From Saccharothrix obliqua (lineage in GTDB: Bacteria; Actinomycetota; Actinomycetes; Mycobacteriales; Pseudonocardiaceae), in the NCBI RefSeq assembly GCF_019375475.1, contig NZ_JAHXGQ010000016.1:61720-125719 (forward strand): a stretch of 64,000 nt of DNA, in the 5' to 3' direction. Both the position numbers and the translations under genes were made by a program. Positions 15,080 to 24,446 of this stretch are shown here, piece by piece (position 1 is the stretch's first letter; every line of letters starts with the position of its first letter). The notes below the pieces were generated by a model. That model saw only the letters and a list, made by a program, of their open reading frames with translations, did no database searches and had not been told where the DNA came from.

Positions 15080-16498
15080 TCAGACCTTGTCGGGCACCGG
15101 GTTGCCGGACGCGGTGATGGCCTTGCGCACCGGCACGAAGAACATCAGCGCGAACCCGATGGCGAAGAACACCACCAGCGAGATGATCGCGAGCCGGAAC
15201 GACCCGGTGGCCTGCCCGACACCCGCGAACACCAGCGGCCCCAGCCACGAGGTGGACCGCTCGCCCACCTCGTAGAGGGAGAAGTATTGGGCCTCGCGGC
15301 CGGGCGGGATCATCTGCGAGAACAGCGACCGGGACAGGGCGTTGGTGCCGCCCAGGACGATGCCGATGCCCACCGCCAGCAGGTAGAACTGCACCTCCTG
15401 CCCGGCCTGCACGAAGTACGCCGCGCCGATCACCCCGATCCACACCAGCAGGCTGGCCATGATGGTGTGCTTCGCGCCCCAGCGGCTCGCCGCCCACCCG
15501 TGCAGCCGGGCGCCGGCGAACGCCACGAACTGCACGATCAGGATCGTGGTGATCAGCGCGGTCTCCTCCAGCCGCAGCTCGTCGCGCCCGTACTGGGCGG
15601 AGACGTTGGCGACGGTGGCGATGCCGTCGGTGTAGATCAGGTAGGTGCCCAGGAACGCCAGCGTCAGCGGGAACGCGCGGGCCTGCCGCACGGTCTGCCG
15701 CAGCTCCCGGAACCCGGCGGTGATCACCGACGCGCCCCGCTCGCCGCCGTGCGGCTGCTGGTGGCGCTTGAGGCGGGCCAGCGGGATCAGGGTGAACACC
15801 GCCCACCACAGACCGGACATGACGAACCCGATGCGGACGGCGGTGGTCTCGCCGATGCCCACGGCGTCGTGGCCGACGAACAACGCCAGCTGCACCGCCA
15901 GCGCCAGCCCGCCGCCGAGGTAGCCGAACGCCCAGCCGCGGGAGGACACCGCGTCGCGCTCGTCGGGGCCGGCGATCTCCGGCAGGAACGCGTAGTAGAC
16001 CACGACCGACGCGCCGTAGCACATGTTGGCGAGGATGAACAGCACCACGCCCAGGTGCCAGTCGGAGCCGCCGACCAGGGCCAGCGCGGCGGTGGCGGCG
16101 GCGCCGGTGAACGCCAGCCCGCCGAGCATCCGCCGCTTGTTCTGGGTGCGGTCGGCGATCGCGCCCATCACGGGCAGCACCACGACCTGCACGACGGTCG
16201 CGACCGACAGCAGGTAGCCCCACAGCGACCCGGCGGGGAAGTGCAGCCCGAACAACGACACGTCGCACTGCTGGAGGGAGCTGTCGACGCACGCGCGCGC
16301 CCCGTTGCGGGCGGTGTCCTCCCGGGCCGCCTCCTTGGCCACGACCGTGAGGTAGCCGGAGAGGAACACGGTGATCACGGATGTGGGGAAGACCTGGTTG
16401 GCCCAGTCGTACCAGATCCATCCGCGTTGTTCCCGCTTGCGGTCGATCGCGGGTGCAGGGCTGTCGGCCACGCTCATGGGGGCGGACTGTACTTCCAT
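15080..16498 (-). CDS. Atg22/UMF1-type major facilitator transporter
   Basis: A 472-residue integral membrane protein with about 12 hydrophobic segments. GWIWYDWANQVFPTSVITVF at the N-terminus and PVMGAIADRTQNKRRMLGG between helices are hallmarks of the UMF1 (Atg22-like) family, whose eukaryotic members export amino acids from vacuoles. The bacterial substrate is unknown. A periplasmic loop with two cysteines (CVDSSLQQC) follows the first helix. The ATG at 16498 is used; ATG 16477 is also possible, and neither has a clear ribosome site. Confidence 0.88.
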   Translation of the reverse strand: MEVQSAPMSVADSPAPAIDRKREQRGWIWYDWANQVFPTSVITVFLSGYLTVVAKEAAREDTARNGARACVDSSLQQCDVSLFGLHFPAGSLWGYLLSVATVVQVVVLPVMGAIADRTQNKRRMLGGLAFTGAAATAALALVGGSDWHLGVVLFILANMCYGASVVVYYAFLPEIAGPDERDAVSSRGWAFGYLGGGLALAVQLALFVGHDAVGIGETTAVRIGFVMSGLWWAVFTLIPLARLKRHQQPHGGERGASVITAGFRELRQTVRQARAFPLTLAFLGTYLIYTDGIATVANVSAQYGRDELRLEETALITTILIVQFVAFAGARLHGWAASRWGAKHTIMASLLVWIGVIGAAYFVQAGQEVQFYLLAVGIGIVLGGTNALSRSLFSQMIPPGREAQYFSLYEVGERSTSWLGPLVFAGVGQATGSFRLAIISLVVFFAIGFALMFFVPVRKAITASGNPVPDKV

Positions 16499-16538
16499 TC
16501 ACCCGTCCGGGTGGTGATCACCGGCAAGGTGTTGCCAA

Positions 16539-17318
16539 TCAGCCACCCGCCCACACCCCGCGCGCCGCGAGCACGTCACGCAGCACGTCCGGCCGGTCCG
16601 TGACCAGCCCGTCCACCCCCAGGTCCAGCAGCCGCCCCATCTCCCGCGCGGCGTCCACCGTCCACACGTGCACCTCCATGCCACGCCGGTGCGCGGCACG
16701 CACGAACCGGCCGTCCACCACCGTCAACCGACCCCGCGTCACCGGCACCTGCGCGATCCGGCCCGCCACCGGCGCCCGCAACGCCGGCACCCGCCCCGCC
16801 GCCCACAGGGCCGCCGCCGACCGCGGCCCCACCGACGTCATCAGCCCCGGCCCCAGCAGCCGCCGCAACCGCGCCAGGCGCGCGTCGGAGAACGACGCCA
16901 GGCACACCCGGTCCACCGCGCCCGTCCGCCGCAGCAACGCCACCACCGGACCCACCGCCGCGTCGGACTTCACGTCCACGTTGAGCAACGCGTCCGGCAA
17001 CTCCTCCAGCAGGTCCTCCAGCCGCGCCACCGGCTCCCGCCCGCCGACCTTCGCCGCCCGCACCGCCGACCACGGCTGCGCCGCCACCGGACCCGTGCCG
17101 TCGGTCGTGCGGTCCAGCACGTCGTCGTGGTGCACCACCACCACCCCGTCCGACGTGGCGTGCACGTCGGTCTCCAGGTAGCGGTAGCCCTCGGCGGCGG
17201 CGCGCCGGAACGCCGCCAGCGAGTTCTCCATGCCGGCCAGGTCGTCGAGGTGCCAACCCCGGTGGGCGTAGGCCCTCGGGTGCGGGCCGGACAGGTACGG
17301 GTGGTTCGCGGTCGTCAC
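16539..17318 (-). CDS. Glycerophosphodiester phosphodiesterase
   Basis: A 259-residue GDPD that cleaves glycerophosphodiesters to glycerol-3-phosphate and an alcohol. The catalytic elements are AYAHRGWH (His), YLETDVHATSDGVVVVHHDD (Glu, Asp and second His) and LNVDVKSDA. There is no signal peptide, so it acts in the cytosol. It starts at GTG. The MFS gene begins about 40 bp beyond its stop in the same direction, so co-transcription is possible. Confidence 0.88.
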   Translation of the reverse strand: MTTANHPYLSGPHPRAYAHRGWHLDDLAGMENSLAAFRRAAAEGYRYLETDVHATSDGVVVVHHDDVLDRTTDGTGPVAAQPWSAVRAAKVGGREPVARLEDLLEELPDALLNVDVKSDAAVGPVVALLRRTGAVDRVCLASFSDARLARLRRLLGPGLMTSVGPRSAAALWAAGRVPALRAPVAGRIAQVPVTRGRLTVVDGRFVRAAHRRGMEVHVWTVDAAREMGRLLDLGVDGLVTDRPDVLRDVLAARGVWAGG

Positions 17319-17385
17319 GCGAGGAGTCTGCCCCGGCGGCGTGGCGCTGGGATGACCGGCGGGTAGCGGGATACCGTCGCCGCCC

Positions 17386-17742
17386 ATGGAGCTGGTGACC
17401 GGGACCGCCGCGACCCGCCGCGAGGACACCAGGCACTGCGCCTGGTGCGGACGGCGACTACCCGACAGCGGCCGCATCGGACGCCCCCGCCGGTACTGCG
17501 CCCAACCCTGCCGGCAACGCGCCTACGAACGCCGCGCCGCCGTCCAGCGCGGCGGGCTGCCCGAGGACGCGGTCGTGCTGTCCGCCGCCGAACTCGCCGA
17601 CCTCCAGGACCGCCTGTTCCAGCTGCGCTGCGCCGCCGAGGACATCGCCACCGCCGCGGCCGACGGCGCCACCACCGCCGAACTCGGCCGCCTCGCCACC
17701 GAACTCGCCGACACCGCGCGCGACCTGGAACGCCTGCGCTGA
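17386..17742 (+). CDS. Small zinc-binding hypothetical protein
   Basis: A 118-residue protein with a CxxC...CxxxC pattern (HCAWCGRRL and YCAQPCRQRAYERR), probably one zinc site, followed by a helical region rich in Ala/Glu/Leu. Similar short proteins occur in actinobacteria without assigned function. The basic stretch CRQRAYERRAAVQR could bind nucleic acid. It precedes the GGDEF gene by 89 bp on the same strand. Confidence 0.65.
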   Translation: MELVTGTAATRREDTRHCAWCGRRLPDSGRIGRPRRYCAQPCRQRAYERRAAVQRGGLPEDAVVLSAAELADLQDRLFQLRCAAEDIATAAADGATTAELGRLATELADTARDLERLR

Positions 17743-17831
17743 CACCCCCGGCCCGCCGGGGGAGCGGCCCCGGCTTGCCCGGCCCGCGCCGCCTCCACCA
17801 TCATGGCCCGCGCGAGGTGCGAGGAGGGCGC

Positions 17832-19862
17832 GTGGACGGCAACGCCGCGTTGCACCGGGAGGTGCTCGACCGGGCCGACGTCGGATTCGGCGTCACCGAC
17901 GCCCGCGGCACGCTGCGCTGGGTCAACCCCGCGCTGGCGGCCGTGCTCGGCGTCGCCACCGACCGCGCCGCCGGCCGGTCCCTGCCCGCGCTGCTGCCCG
18001 GCGTCCCCGAACGACCCCGCTCCGGGCTCGCGCTGCTCACCCCCACCGGCCACCACGCCGGGCACCGCTGGCTGGAGGTCACCTGCCGCCACCTCGGCCC
18101 CGACGGCGACCTGCTGTACCGGGTGGCCGACGTGACCGCCTGGCGCGACCGCGAACTGGAAGCCACCCACGAAGCCGACGCCCTGCGCCGCGCCCAGGTC
18201 CTCGGCCGCATGGGCACCTGGGAGTGGCACGTCGCCGACGACCGCCTCGTCTGGTCCGAAGCCCTCCTGGAGACCTTCGGGTTCCCCCCGGACACCCTCC
18301 TGGACTTCGACCGCTACGCCGAACTCGTCCACCCCGACGACCTCACCACCATCCAGGCCACCCTCGAACAGGCCATGCGCACCGGAGCCGGGTTCTCCTA
18401 CACCCACCGCATGGCGGTGGCCGACCACCGCACCGAACGCTGGTTCGAGTGCTTCGGCGAGATCGACACCACCGCCGACGGCACACCCCTGCGCCTGGTG
18501 GGCACCGCCCACGACATCACCCGCGCCCGCCGCGTCCACGACGAACTGCTCGCCCTGGCCGAACAGGACCCCCTGACCGGGCTCGCCAACCGGCGCGCCG
18601 TCACCCGCGAACTCGAACAACGCCTCGGCGCCGGCGGCCACGGCGCCCTGCTGCTGCTGGACCTGGACAACTTCAAGGACGTCAACGACCTGCGCGGCCA
18701 CGCCGTCGGCGACCGGCTGATGAAAACCGTCGCCGGCGCGCTGCGCTCCCGACTCGCGCCCACCCACCCCGTCGGCAGGCTCGGCGGCGACGAGTTCGCC
18801 GTCGTGCTGCCCGGCCGCACCGCCGCCGACGCCGCCCGCGTCGCCGACGACCTGCGCGCCGCCGTCGCCGCCCTCCCGCTCGTCACCGCGTCCACCCCCG
18901 TCACCGCCTCCGCCGGAGTCGCCGAGTACCGCGCGGGCGACACCTGGGAACTGGTCCTGGCCAACGCCGACCTCGCGCTCTACGCGTCCAAGTCCGCCGG
19001 CCGCGACCGCGTCACCGTCTACGAACCCGGCCACTACGCCGACACCGCCAAACGCGTCTCGGTGATGGACCGCCTCCGCCACGCCCTCGACCACGGCGGC
19101 CTCGCCCTGCACGCCATGCCCATGGTCGAACTCGCCACCGGCCGCACCCTCGGCCACGAACTGCTGCTGCGCCTGGAGGACGGCCGCGAACCCCGCCTCG
19201 GCCCCGCCGAGTTCCTCCCCGAGGCCGAGCGCTCCAACCTCGTCCACGACATCGACCGCTGGGTGCTGTCCACCGCCATCGACGCCCTCGTCCGCCACCC
19301 CCACCTCGACCTCCGGTTCAACGTCAACGTCTCCGGCCGCACCCTGGAGGACGAGGAGTTCGGCGGGTTCGTCCTCGACCGGCTCGCCACCGCCGGCGTC
19401 GCACCCGGCCGCCTCGGCCTGGAGATCACCGAAACCGCCGCCGTCACCAACCTCGACGCCGCCCGCGCCCTCGCCGTGCAGCTGCGCGGCTTCGGCTGCC
19501 GCATCACCCTCGACGACTTCGGCTCCGGCTTCGGCTCCTTCGTCCACCTCAAGCACCTGCCCATCACCGGCATCAAGATCGACGGCGAGTTCGTGCGCGG
19601 CATCGACGAACGCTCCACCGACGCCGTCCTCGTCGCCGGCATCGTCGAAATCGCCCGCGGCCTGGGCCTGTCCGCCGTCGCCGAATGGGTCGAACGCCCC
19701 GCCCAGGTCACCACCCTCACCGCCCTGGGCGTCCGCGTCGGCCAGGGCTTCCACCTCGGCCGCCCCGTCCCGCTCCCGCACATCCTCACGGAGCAGCCGA
19801 TACCGCCGAACAGCGCATTGTCCGCACCACGCACCGGTACGGAGGATGGGGCGCACTCCTGA
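17832..19862 (+). CDS. PAS-PAS-GGDEF-EAL cyclic-di-GMP enzyme
   Basis: A 676-residue cytosolic protein. Two PAS sensor domains (about 5-120 and 125-235) precede a GGDEF domain with intact GGDEF at 318-322 and the substrate segment DLDNFKDVND, so it can make c-di-GMP. The EAL domain follows. Its signature is HELLLRL (Glu443), and NVNVSG, EITETA, DDFGSGFGS and KIDGEFV keep the metal and catalytic residues, while AEWVE and ELL replace the usual AEGVE and EAL. Phosphodiesterase activity is therefore possible but should not be assumed. The GTG start follows GAGGAGG by 4 bp. Confidence 0.9.
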   Translation: MDGNAALHREVLDRADVGFGVTDARGTLRWVNPALAAVLGVATDRAAGRSLPALLPGVPERPRSGLALLTPTGHHAGHRWLEVTCRHLGPDGDLLYRVADVTAWRDRELEATHEADALRRAQVLGRMGTWEWHVADDRLVWSEALLETFGFPPDTLLDFDRYAELVHPDDLTTIQATLEQAMRTGAGFSYTHRMAVADHRTERWFECFGEIDTTADGTPLRLVGTAHDITRARRVHDELLALAEQDPLTGLANRRAVTRELEQRLGAGGHGALLLLDLDNFKDVNDLRGHAVGDRLMKTVAGALRSRLAPTHPVGRLGGDEFAVVLPGRTAADAARVADDLRAAVAALPLVTASTPVTASAGVAEYRAGDTWELVLANADLALYASKSAGRDRVTVYEPGHYADTAKRVSVMDRLRHALDHGGLALHAMPMVELATGRTLGHELLLRLEDGREPRLGPAEFLPEAERSNLVHDIDRWVLSTAIDALVRHPHLDLRFNVNVSGRTLEDEEFGGFVLDRLATAGVAPGRLGLEITETAAVTNLDAARALAVQLRGFGCRITLDDFGSGFGSFVHLKHLPITGIKIDGEFVRGIDERSTDAVLVAGIVEIARGLGLSAVAEWVERPAQVTTLTALGVRVGQGFHLGRPVPLPHILTEQPIPPNSALSAPRTGTEDGAHS

Positions 19863-19890
19863 TCAACCACGCCGCCGAGGGGAACACCCC

Positions 19891-20541
19891 GTGCCAGGAC
19901 CCACCACCAGCCCCGCGCGCGGTGTGCGCCGCGTCGAGCTGAGCACCGCCGAACCCGAACCCGTCGCCGACTTCTACGCCCACCTCCTGGGCTGGGTCGT
20001 CATCGCCGAACCCGACGGGGCGTTCACCGGCTGGGTGGGGGACCGGCTCGCACTGCGCGTGCGCCCCGGCGACAGCGGCTACCGCATCGTGTTCGCCGGC
20101 CCCGAACCCCGCGACCTGCGCGACGGCGCCGCCGTCGACCAGGGCCGCGTCCTGCACGGACCCTGGGCACCCGGACCCCGCGCCGGCGAACCCTGCTGGG
20201 TCGAGTACACCGGCGACGGCGACGACTACTGGACCGGCGAACTCGGCTGGCTGCCCCACCACACCGACACCCCGTTCACCCTCTACCACGTCCCCGACGG
20301 GCAACGCCCCGTCGCCGCCCGCCGCACCGGCGAGCACACCGGGTGGCGCTGCGCCTTCGCCGTGCCCGACACCGCCAAGACCGCCGACCTCGCCGCCGAC
20401 ACCGGCGGACGCGTCGTCGTGCCACCCGCCGACACACCCGCCGGGCTCACCGCCACCCTCGCCGACCCCGCCGGCGCCGAGTTCACCGTCCTCCAGGACC
20501 CACCCGGCTGGGGCGGCGCCTGGCACACCACCGGACCCTGA
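19891..20541 (+). CDS. VOC (glyoxalase/bleomycin-resistance-like) protein
   Basis: A 216-residue protein with two vicinal-oxygen-chelate modules: RRVELSTAEPEPVADFYAHL to about 105, and CWVEYTGDGDDYWTGEL onward, ending AGAEFTVLQDPP. It resembles actinobacterial CFP30/hydroxylase-like VOC proteins, many of which bind small hydrophobic molecules without proven catalysis. The GTG at 19891 follows GAGGGG. It lies 28 bp behind the c-di-GMP enzyme and may be co-transcribed. Confidence 0.75.
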   Translation: MPGPTTSPARGVRRVELSTAEPEPVADFYAHLLGWVVIAEPDGAFTGWVGDRLALRVRPGDSGYRIVFAGPEPRDLRDGAAVDQGRVLHGPWAPGPRAGEPCWVEYTGDGDDYWTGELGWLPHHTDTPFTLYHVPDGQRPVAARRTGEHTGWRCAFAVPDTAKTADLAADTGGRVVVPPADTPAGLTATLADPAGAEFTVLQDPPGWGGAWHTTGP

Positions 20542-20547
20542 CCCCCC

Positions 20548-23544
20548 TCACGCCCCCAGCACCGCCACCACACCGTCCCGACCCAGACCCGCGCCGCGCG
20601 CCACCACCTCACCGAACACCACCGGACCCAACACCGCCCGCGCCCCGCCCTCCACCGCCACCACGTCCGGGTCCACCACCGCCACCGCGCCCCGCATCCC
20701 GCGCGCCGCACCCGCCAACAACGCCGCGCCCCGCGCGTCACCCTCCGCCAACGCCACCGCCGCCCGACCCTCGGCCACCCGCGCCAACACCATCGCGTTG
20801 CCCCACTCCACCGCCGACGCCAACGCCAAACCCAACGCCTCCCGCGCACCCGCCACATCACCACGCGCCAACGCCAACCGCGCCGCCGCCACCCGGATGC
20901 CCGCCCGCGTCTCCTCCGGCCCGAACCACCCCGCCGGGCACACCCGCAACGCCTCCGCCAACCACCCGGCCGCCCGCACCGGCTCCCCCCGCGACCGGCA
21001 CACCTCCGCCATCCCCAACCACGCCGACGCCAACATCTCCAACGCGCCCTGCGACCGCGCCAACCCCGCCGCCCGCTCCAGATCCGCCCACGCCGCGTCG
21101 AACCCGCCACGCCACGCCGCCCACTCCGCGCGCTGCACCAACATCCCCGCCGTGTGCTCCGACGCCCCCAACACCTCCGCCAACGCCAACGCCTCGTCCA
21201 GGAACGCCAACGCCTCGTCCAACCCACCCGCCAACCGCGACAGCTCCGCCAACTGCGCCAACACCGTCGACATGCCCCACCGCTCACCCAACGCGCGGAA
21301 CCCCGCCAACGCCTCCCCGTGCGCCTCCCGCGCCCGCCCCAGCTGACCCGCGTACTGGAACTGCAACCCCAAACCCAACAACGCCAACGCCCGCGACCAC
21401 GGGTCCGGACCGATCAACTGCGCCCGCCGCCCGTCCAACACCGGCACGTCCACATCCGGCACCCCGAACGCCATACCCCACAACATCGTCAGGAACGGCC
21501 GCGTCGGCGGACCCGCGAAACCCTCCGGCGACTTCGCCTTCGGCGACGGCGCACCCGGCAGGTCCGGCCACCCCTCACCCATCGACGACGCCATCAACGC
21601 GCACAACAGGTACTCCTCCGCCAACCCCGCCGGCGCCACCGGACCCGCCGCCCGCACCACCTCACCCGCCACCGCCGCGCCCTCCGACCGCAACCCCCGC
21701 AGCCAGAAGTACCAACCCGCCTCCGCCACCAACCGCAACGCCAGCGCCACATCCGCCGACACCGCCCACCGCACCGCCGCCCGCACGTTCCCGTGCTCCG
21801 CGGCCAACCGCTCCAACCACACCACCTGCTCCGCCCGCAACAACCGCGGCGCGGCCTCCACCAACAACCCCAACACCCACTCCGCGTGCGCCCGCCGCAG
21901 CACCTCCTCCTCACCCGCCTCCACCAGCCGCGCCCCGCAGAACTCCCGGATCGTCTCCAACATCCGGAACCGGCCCCCCGACACCTCCACCAACGACTTC
22001 TCCACCAGCGACGGCAACACCTCGTCCACCCCCGCCACCCCGCACACCGCCTCCGCCGCCGCCAACGACACCCCGTCCGCGAACACCGTCAACCGGCGCG
22101 CCAACTCCCGCTCCCGCGCACCCAGCAACCCCCAACTCCACTCCACCACCGCGTGCAACGTCCGGTGCCGCGCCACCACCGCCCGCGACCCCCGCGACAA
22201 CAACCGGAACCGGTCACCCAACCGCGCCGCCACCTCCGCCAACGGCAACGACCGCACCCGCGCCGCCGCCAACTCGATCGCCAGCGGCAACCCGTCCAAC
22301 GCCCGGCAGATCTCCACCACCAACGGCCCCGACACCCCGTCCAACACGAACGACGGGTTCACCGCCACCGCGCGGTCCACGAACAACCGCACCGCGGGCG
22401 ACCCCACGTCGTCCACCGGCAACGGCGGCACCGGGCGCACCACCTCACCGGTCACCCCCAACGCCTCCCGGCTCGTCGCCACCACCCGCAACCCCGGGCA
22501 CGCCGCCAACAACACCCCCGCCAACACCGCCACATCCGCCACCACGTGCTCGCAGTTGTCCAACACCACCAGCACCGAGCGCTCCGCCAACGCCGCCACC
22601 AACCGGTCCACCGGCGCCGACACCACCCGCTCCCGCAACCCCAACGCCGACACCACCGCCCGCGGCACATCACCACCGGCCACCACCGACGCCAGGTCCA
22701 CGAAGAACACATCACCCGGATCGGCCGCCGCCACCTCCACCGCCAACCGCGTCTTACCCGCACCACCCGGACCCAGCAGCGTCACCAACCGCGACCCCGC
22801 CAACGCCCGCACCACCGACCGCACCTCCTCCGCACGGCCCACGAAACTCGTCAACTGCGCCGGCAACACGTGCCGCGCCGCCACCCGCTCACCCCGCACC
22901 ACCGCCAGGTGCGCCGCCGCCAACTCCCCACCCGGATCCGCACCCAACTCCTCCGCCAACAACCGGCGCGTCCGCTCGAACACCGCCAACGCCTCCGCGC
23001 CCCGGCCCTCCCGGTGCAACACCCGCACCAACCGCGCCACCAACCGCTCCCGCAGCGGGAACTCACCCACCAGCTCCCGCAACACCCCCACCGGAGCCAC
23101 GTCGTGGTCCTCCACCGCCCGCAGCCGCAACTCCTCCCACCGTGCCGCCACCACCGACGCGAACGGCGCGTCACCCACATCACGCAACGCCGGGCCCCGC
23201 CACAACGCCAACGCCTCACCCGGCAGACCCCGCGCCAACAACTCCTCGAACCGCAACGCGTCCACCTCGGACGGATCCACCACCAACCGGTAGCCCGCGG
23301 GGGAGCGCTCCACCACCACGTCCAACACCGACCGCAACCGCGACACCAACGACTGCACCGCGTTCACCGCACCCGCCGGCGGCCGATCCCCGTACAGGGA
23401 ATCCACCAGCCGATCCACCCCCACCACCCGGCCCGCGTCCACCAGCAACACCGCCAGCAACGCCCGCAGCCGCGGACCACCCACCGGGACCTCCGTCCCG
23501 TCACCGCGCCGCACCACCATCGGACCGAGCACACCGAACCTCAC
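20548..23544 (-). CDS. AfsR/SARP-type BTAD, NB-ARC and TPR transcriptional regulator
   Basis: A 998-residue regulator. Residues 1-90 are an OmpR-type winged helix (VRFGVLGPMVVRRGDGTEV, LAVLLVDAGRVV), 95-240 the bacterial transcriptional activation domain (DALRFEELL to AVFERTRRLLAEELGADPG), then an NB-ARC ATPase with Walker A GPGGAGKTRL and a Walker B-like VLVVLDNCEHV, and from about 640 on helical repeats. Such proteins switch on secondary metabolism or other target genes when the ATPase is engaged. The GTG at 23544 is taken because it opens the winged helix; upstream residues are low-complexity. No biosynthetic cluster adjoins it, so its target is not evident. Confidence 0.88.
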   Translation of the reverse strand: MRFGVLGPMVVRRGDGTEVPVGGPRLRALLAVLLVDAGRVVGVDRLVDSLYGDRPPAGAVNAVQSLVSRLRSVLDVVVERSPAGYRLVVDPSEVDALRFEELLARGLPGEALALWRGPALRDVGDAPFASVVAARWEELRLRAVEDHDVAPVGVLRELVGEFPLRERLVARLVRVLHREGRGAEALAVFERTRRLLAEELGADPGGELAAAHLAVVRGERVAARHVLPAQLTSFVGRAEEVRSVVRALAGSRLVTLLGPGGAGKTRLAVEVAAADPGDVFFVDLASVVAGGDVPRAVVSALGLRERVVSAPVDRLVAALAERSVLVVLDNCEHVVADVAVLAGVLLAACPGLRVVATSREALGVTGEVVRPVPPLPVDDVGSPAVRLFVDRAVAVNPSFVLDGVSGPLVVEICRALDGLPLAIELAAARVRSLPLAEVAARLGDRFRLLSRGSRAVVARHRTLHAVVEWSWGLLGARERELARRLTVFADGVSLAAAEAVCGVAGVDEVLPSLVEKSLVEVSGGRFRMLETIREFCGARLVEAGEEEVLRRAHAEWVLGLLVEAAPRLLRAEQVVWLERLAAEHGNVRAAVRWAVSADVALALRLVAEAGWYFWLRGLRSEGAAVAGEVVRAAGPVAPAGLAEEYLLCALMASSMGEGWPDLPGAPSPKAKSPEGFAGPPTRPFLTMLWGMAFGVPDVDVPVLDGRRAQLIGPDPWSRALALLGLGLQFQYAGQLGRAREAHGEALAGFRALGERWGMSTVLAQLAELSRLAGGLDEALAFLDEALALAEVLGASEHTAGMLVQRAEWAAWRGGFDAAWADLERAAGLARSQGALEMLASAWLGMAEVCRSRGEPVRAAGWLAEALRVCPAGWFGPEETRAGIRVAAARLALARGDVAGAREALGLALASAVEWGNAMVLARVAEGRAAVALAEGDARGAALLAGAARGMRGAVAVVDPDVVAVEGGARAVLGPVVFGEVVARGAGLGRDGVVAVLGA

Positions 23545-23729
23545 GCGGCCCGATTGTTCCCCACCCGACCCGCCCACCGACCCCGAACCGACGCACCCGC
23601 GACCCGTGCGGGCCGTCGTGCGTCGGGGGACGGGAGTCACCGGACCGGGTGGGACAGCCCGTGTCCGGTTTGGACCGGATCGCGGAGCCCACCCTGTCAC
23701 GGGAACACGAGAGAAAGGGTGGACCTGAC

Positions 23730-24374
23730 ATGTCCGACGATCACCGCGCGCCCCGCCGAGGACTCGTGGCCGCGACCGCCGCCCTGGCCATCACGCTCAC
23801 CGCAAGCGGGAGCGTGTCGGCCGCCGACACCCGCCAAGACCCGCAGCCACCGGCCGTGGGAACCGAGTTCACCTGGAAGTTCGACGCGCCCGGCACCGAA
23901 CTGACCGTCCGGGACCAGAAGGCGGCGGTCGACCTCACCGGCGAAATCGGCCTCCGAGTCGAGGGCAAGAACTCCACCACCGACCCCTGGGACCTGAAGC
24001 TGAAGATCACCAAATTCGGGCTCACCGGCGAACACCACACCGAACGCCAAGGTCTGGGAGACATCTCCATCGCCCTCAGCGACGTCGACAGCACACCCGA
24101 CAGCACCCTCAAGAGCGAGTCCCAGGTGCCCCTGAAACTGGAACAGGTCCTGATCCTGAAACTCAACTTGTCCATCCAGACCCCACCGGACAAGCTCGCC
24201 GAACCACTCGTGCTGACCACCAAGGACCCCGCGCGGTTGGTCGGCAAACTCACCCAGTTCCCGCCGAAAGACCAGGCGCACCAACTCGAACAACCGATCA
24301 AGCTGACGGAGAAGGGCTCCAACGACGTCGTCGCGACCATCGACAAGCTCCCCGCCAAGGTCGGCGGCAACTGA
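23730..24374 (+). CDS. Secreted hypothetical protein
   Basis: A 214-residue protein with a signal peptide (RRGLVAATAALAITLTASGS, cleavage after about Ala32). The mature part, rich in Lys, Leu and Thr, is predicted to be mostly beta strand: alternating stretches such as LKLKITKFGLTGEHH and LEQVLILKLNLSIQTPP. No family was recognised. It has clearly more AAG/Lys codons and less extreme GC than its neighbours. GAAAGGGTGG precedes the ATG. It is divergent from the AfsR-like gene across 185 bp and might be its target. Confidence 0.72.
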   Translation: MSDDHRAPRRGLVAATAALAITLTASGSVSAADTRQDPQPPAVGTEFTWKFDAPGTELTVRDQKAAVDLTGEIGLRVEGKNSTTDPWDLKLKITKFGLTGEHHTERQGLGDISIALSDVDSTPDSTLKSESQVPLKLEQVLILKLNLSIQTPPDKLAEPLVLTTKDPARLVGKLTQFPPKDQAHQLEQPIKLTEKGSNDVVATIDKLPAKVGGN

Positions 24375-24382
24375 CCTCCCGC

Positions 24383-24418
24383 GCCGCCGCACCCGGCGAA
24401 CCCCCGGCGTGCGGCGGC
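24383..24418. terminator. Terminator between convergent genes
   Basis: GCCGCCGCAC (24383-24392) pairs perfectly with GTGCGGCGGC (24409-24418), with an inner CCGG/CCGG extension of the stem. It separates the secreted-protein gene from the convergent ligD polymerase gene. Confidence 0.7.
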
Positions 24419-24446
24419 ACCGACCGCGGCGGCACCGGACGAACCC

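Noticed and set aside
17523..19856. Long minus-strand open frame antisense to the c-di-GMP enzyme
   Set aside because: Val/Gly/Ala/Glu low-complexity sequence with no recognisable motif, while the plus strand carries complete PAS, GGDEF and EAL signatures.
20343..24374. A very long plus-strand open frame antisense to the AfsR-like gene, rich in Pro, Thr, Ala and Arg
   Set aside because: It mirrors the high GC content and the codon pattern of the real minus-strand gene; no domain or start signal is present. Only its last part (23730-24374) is a real gene.
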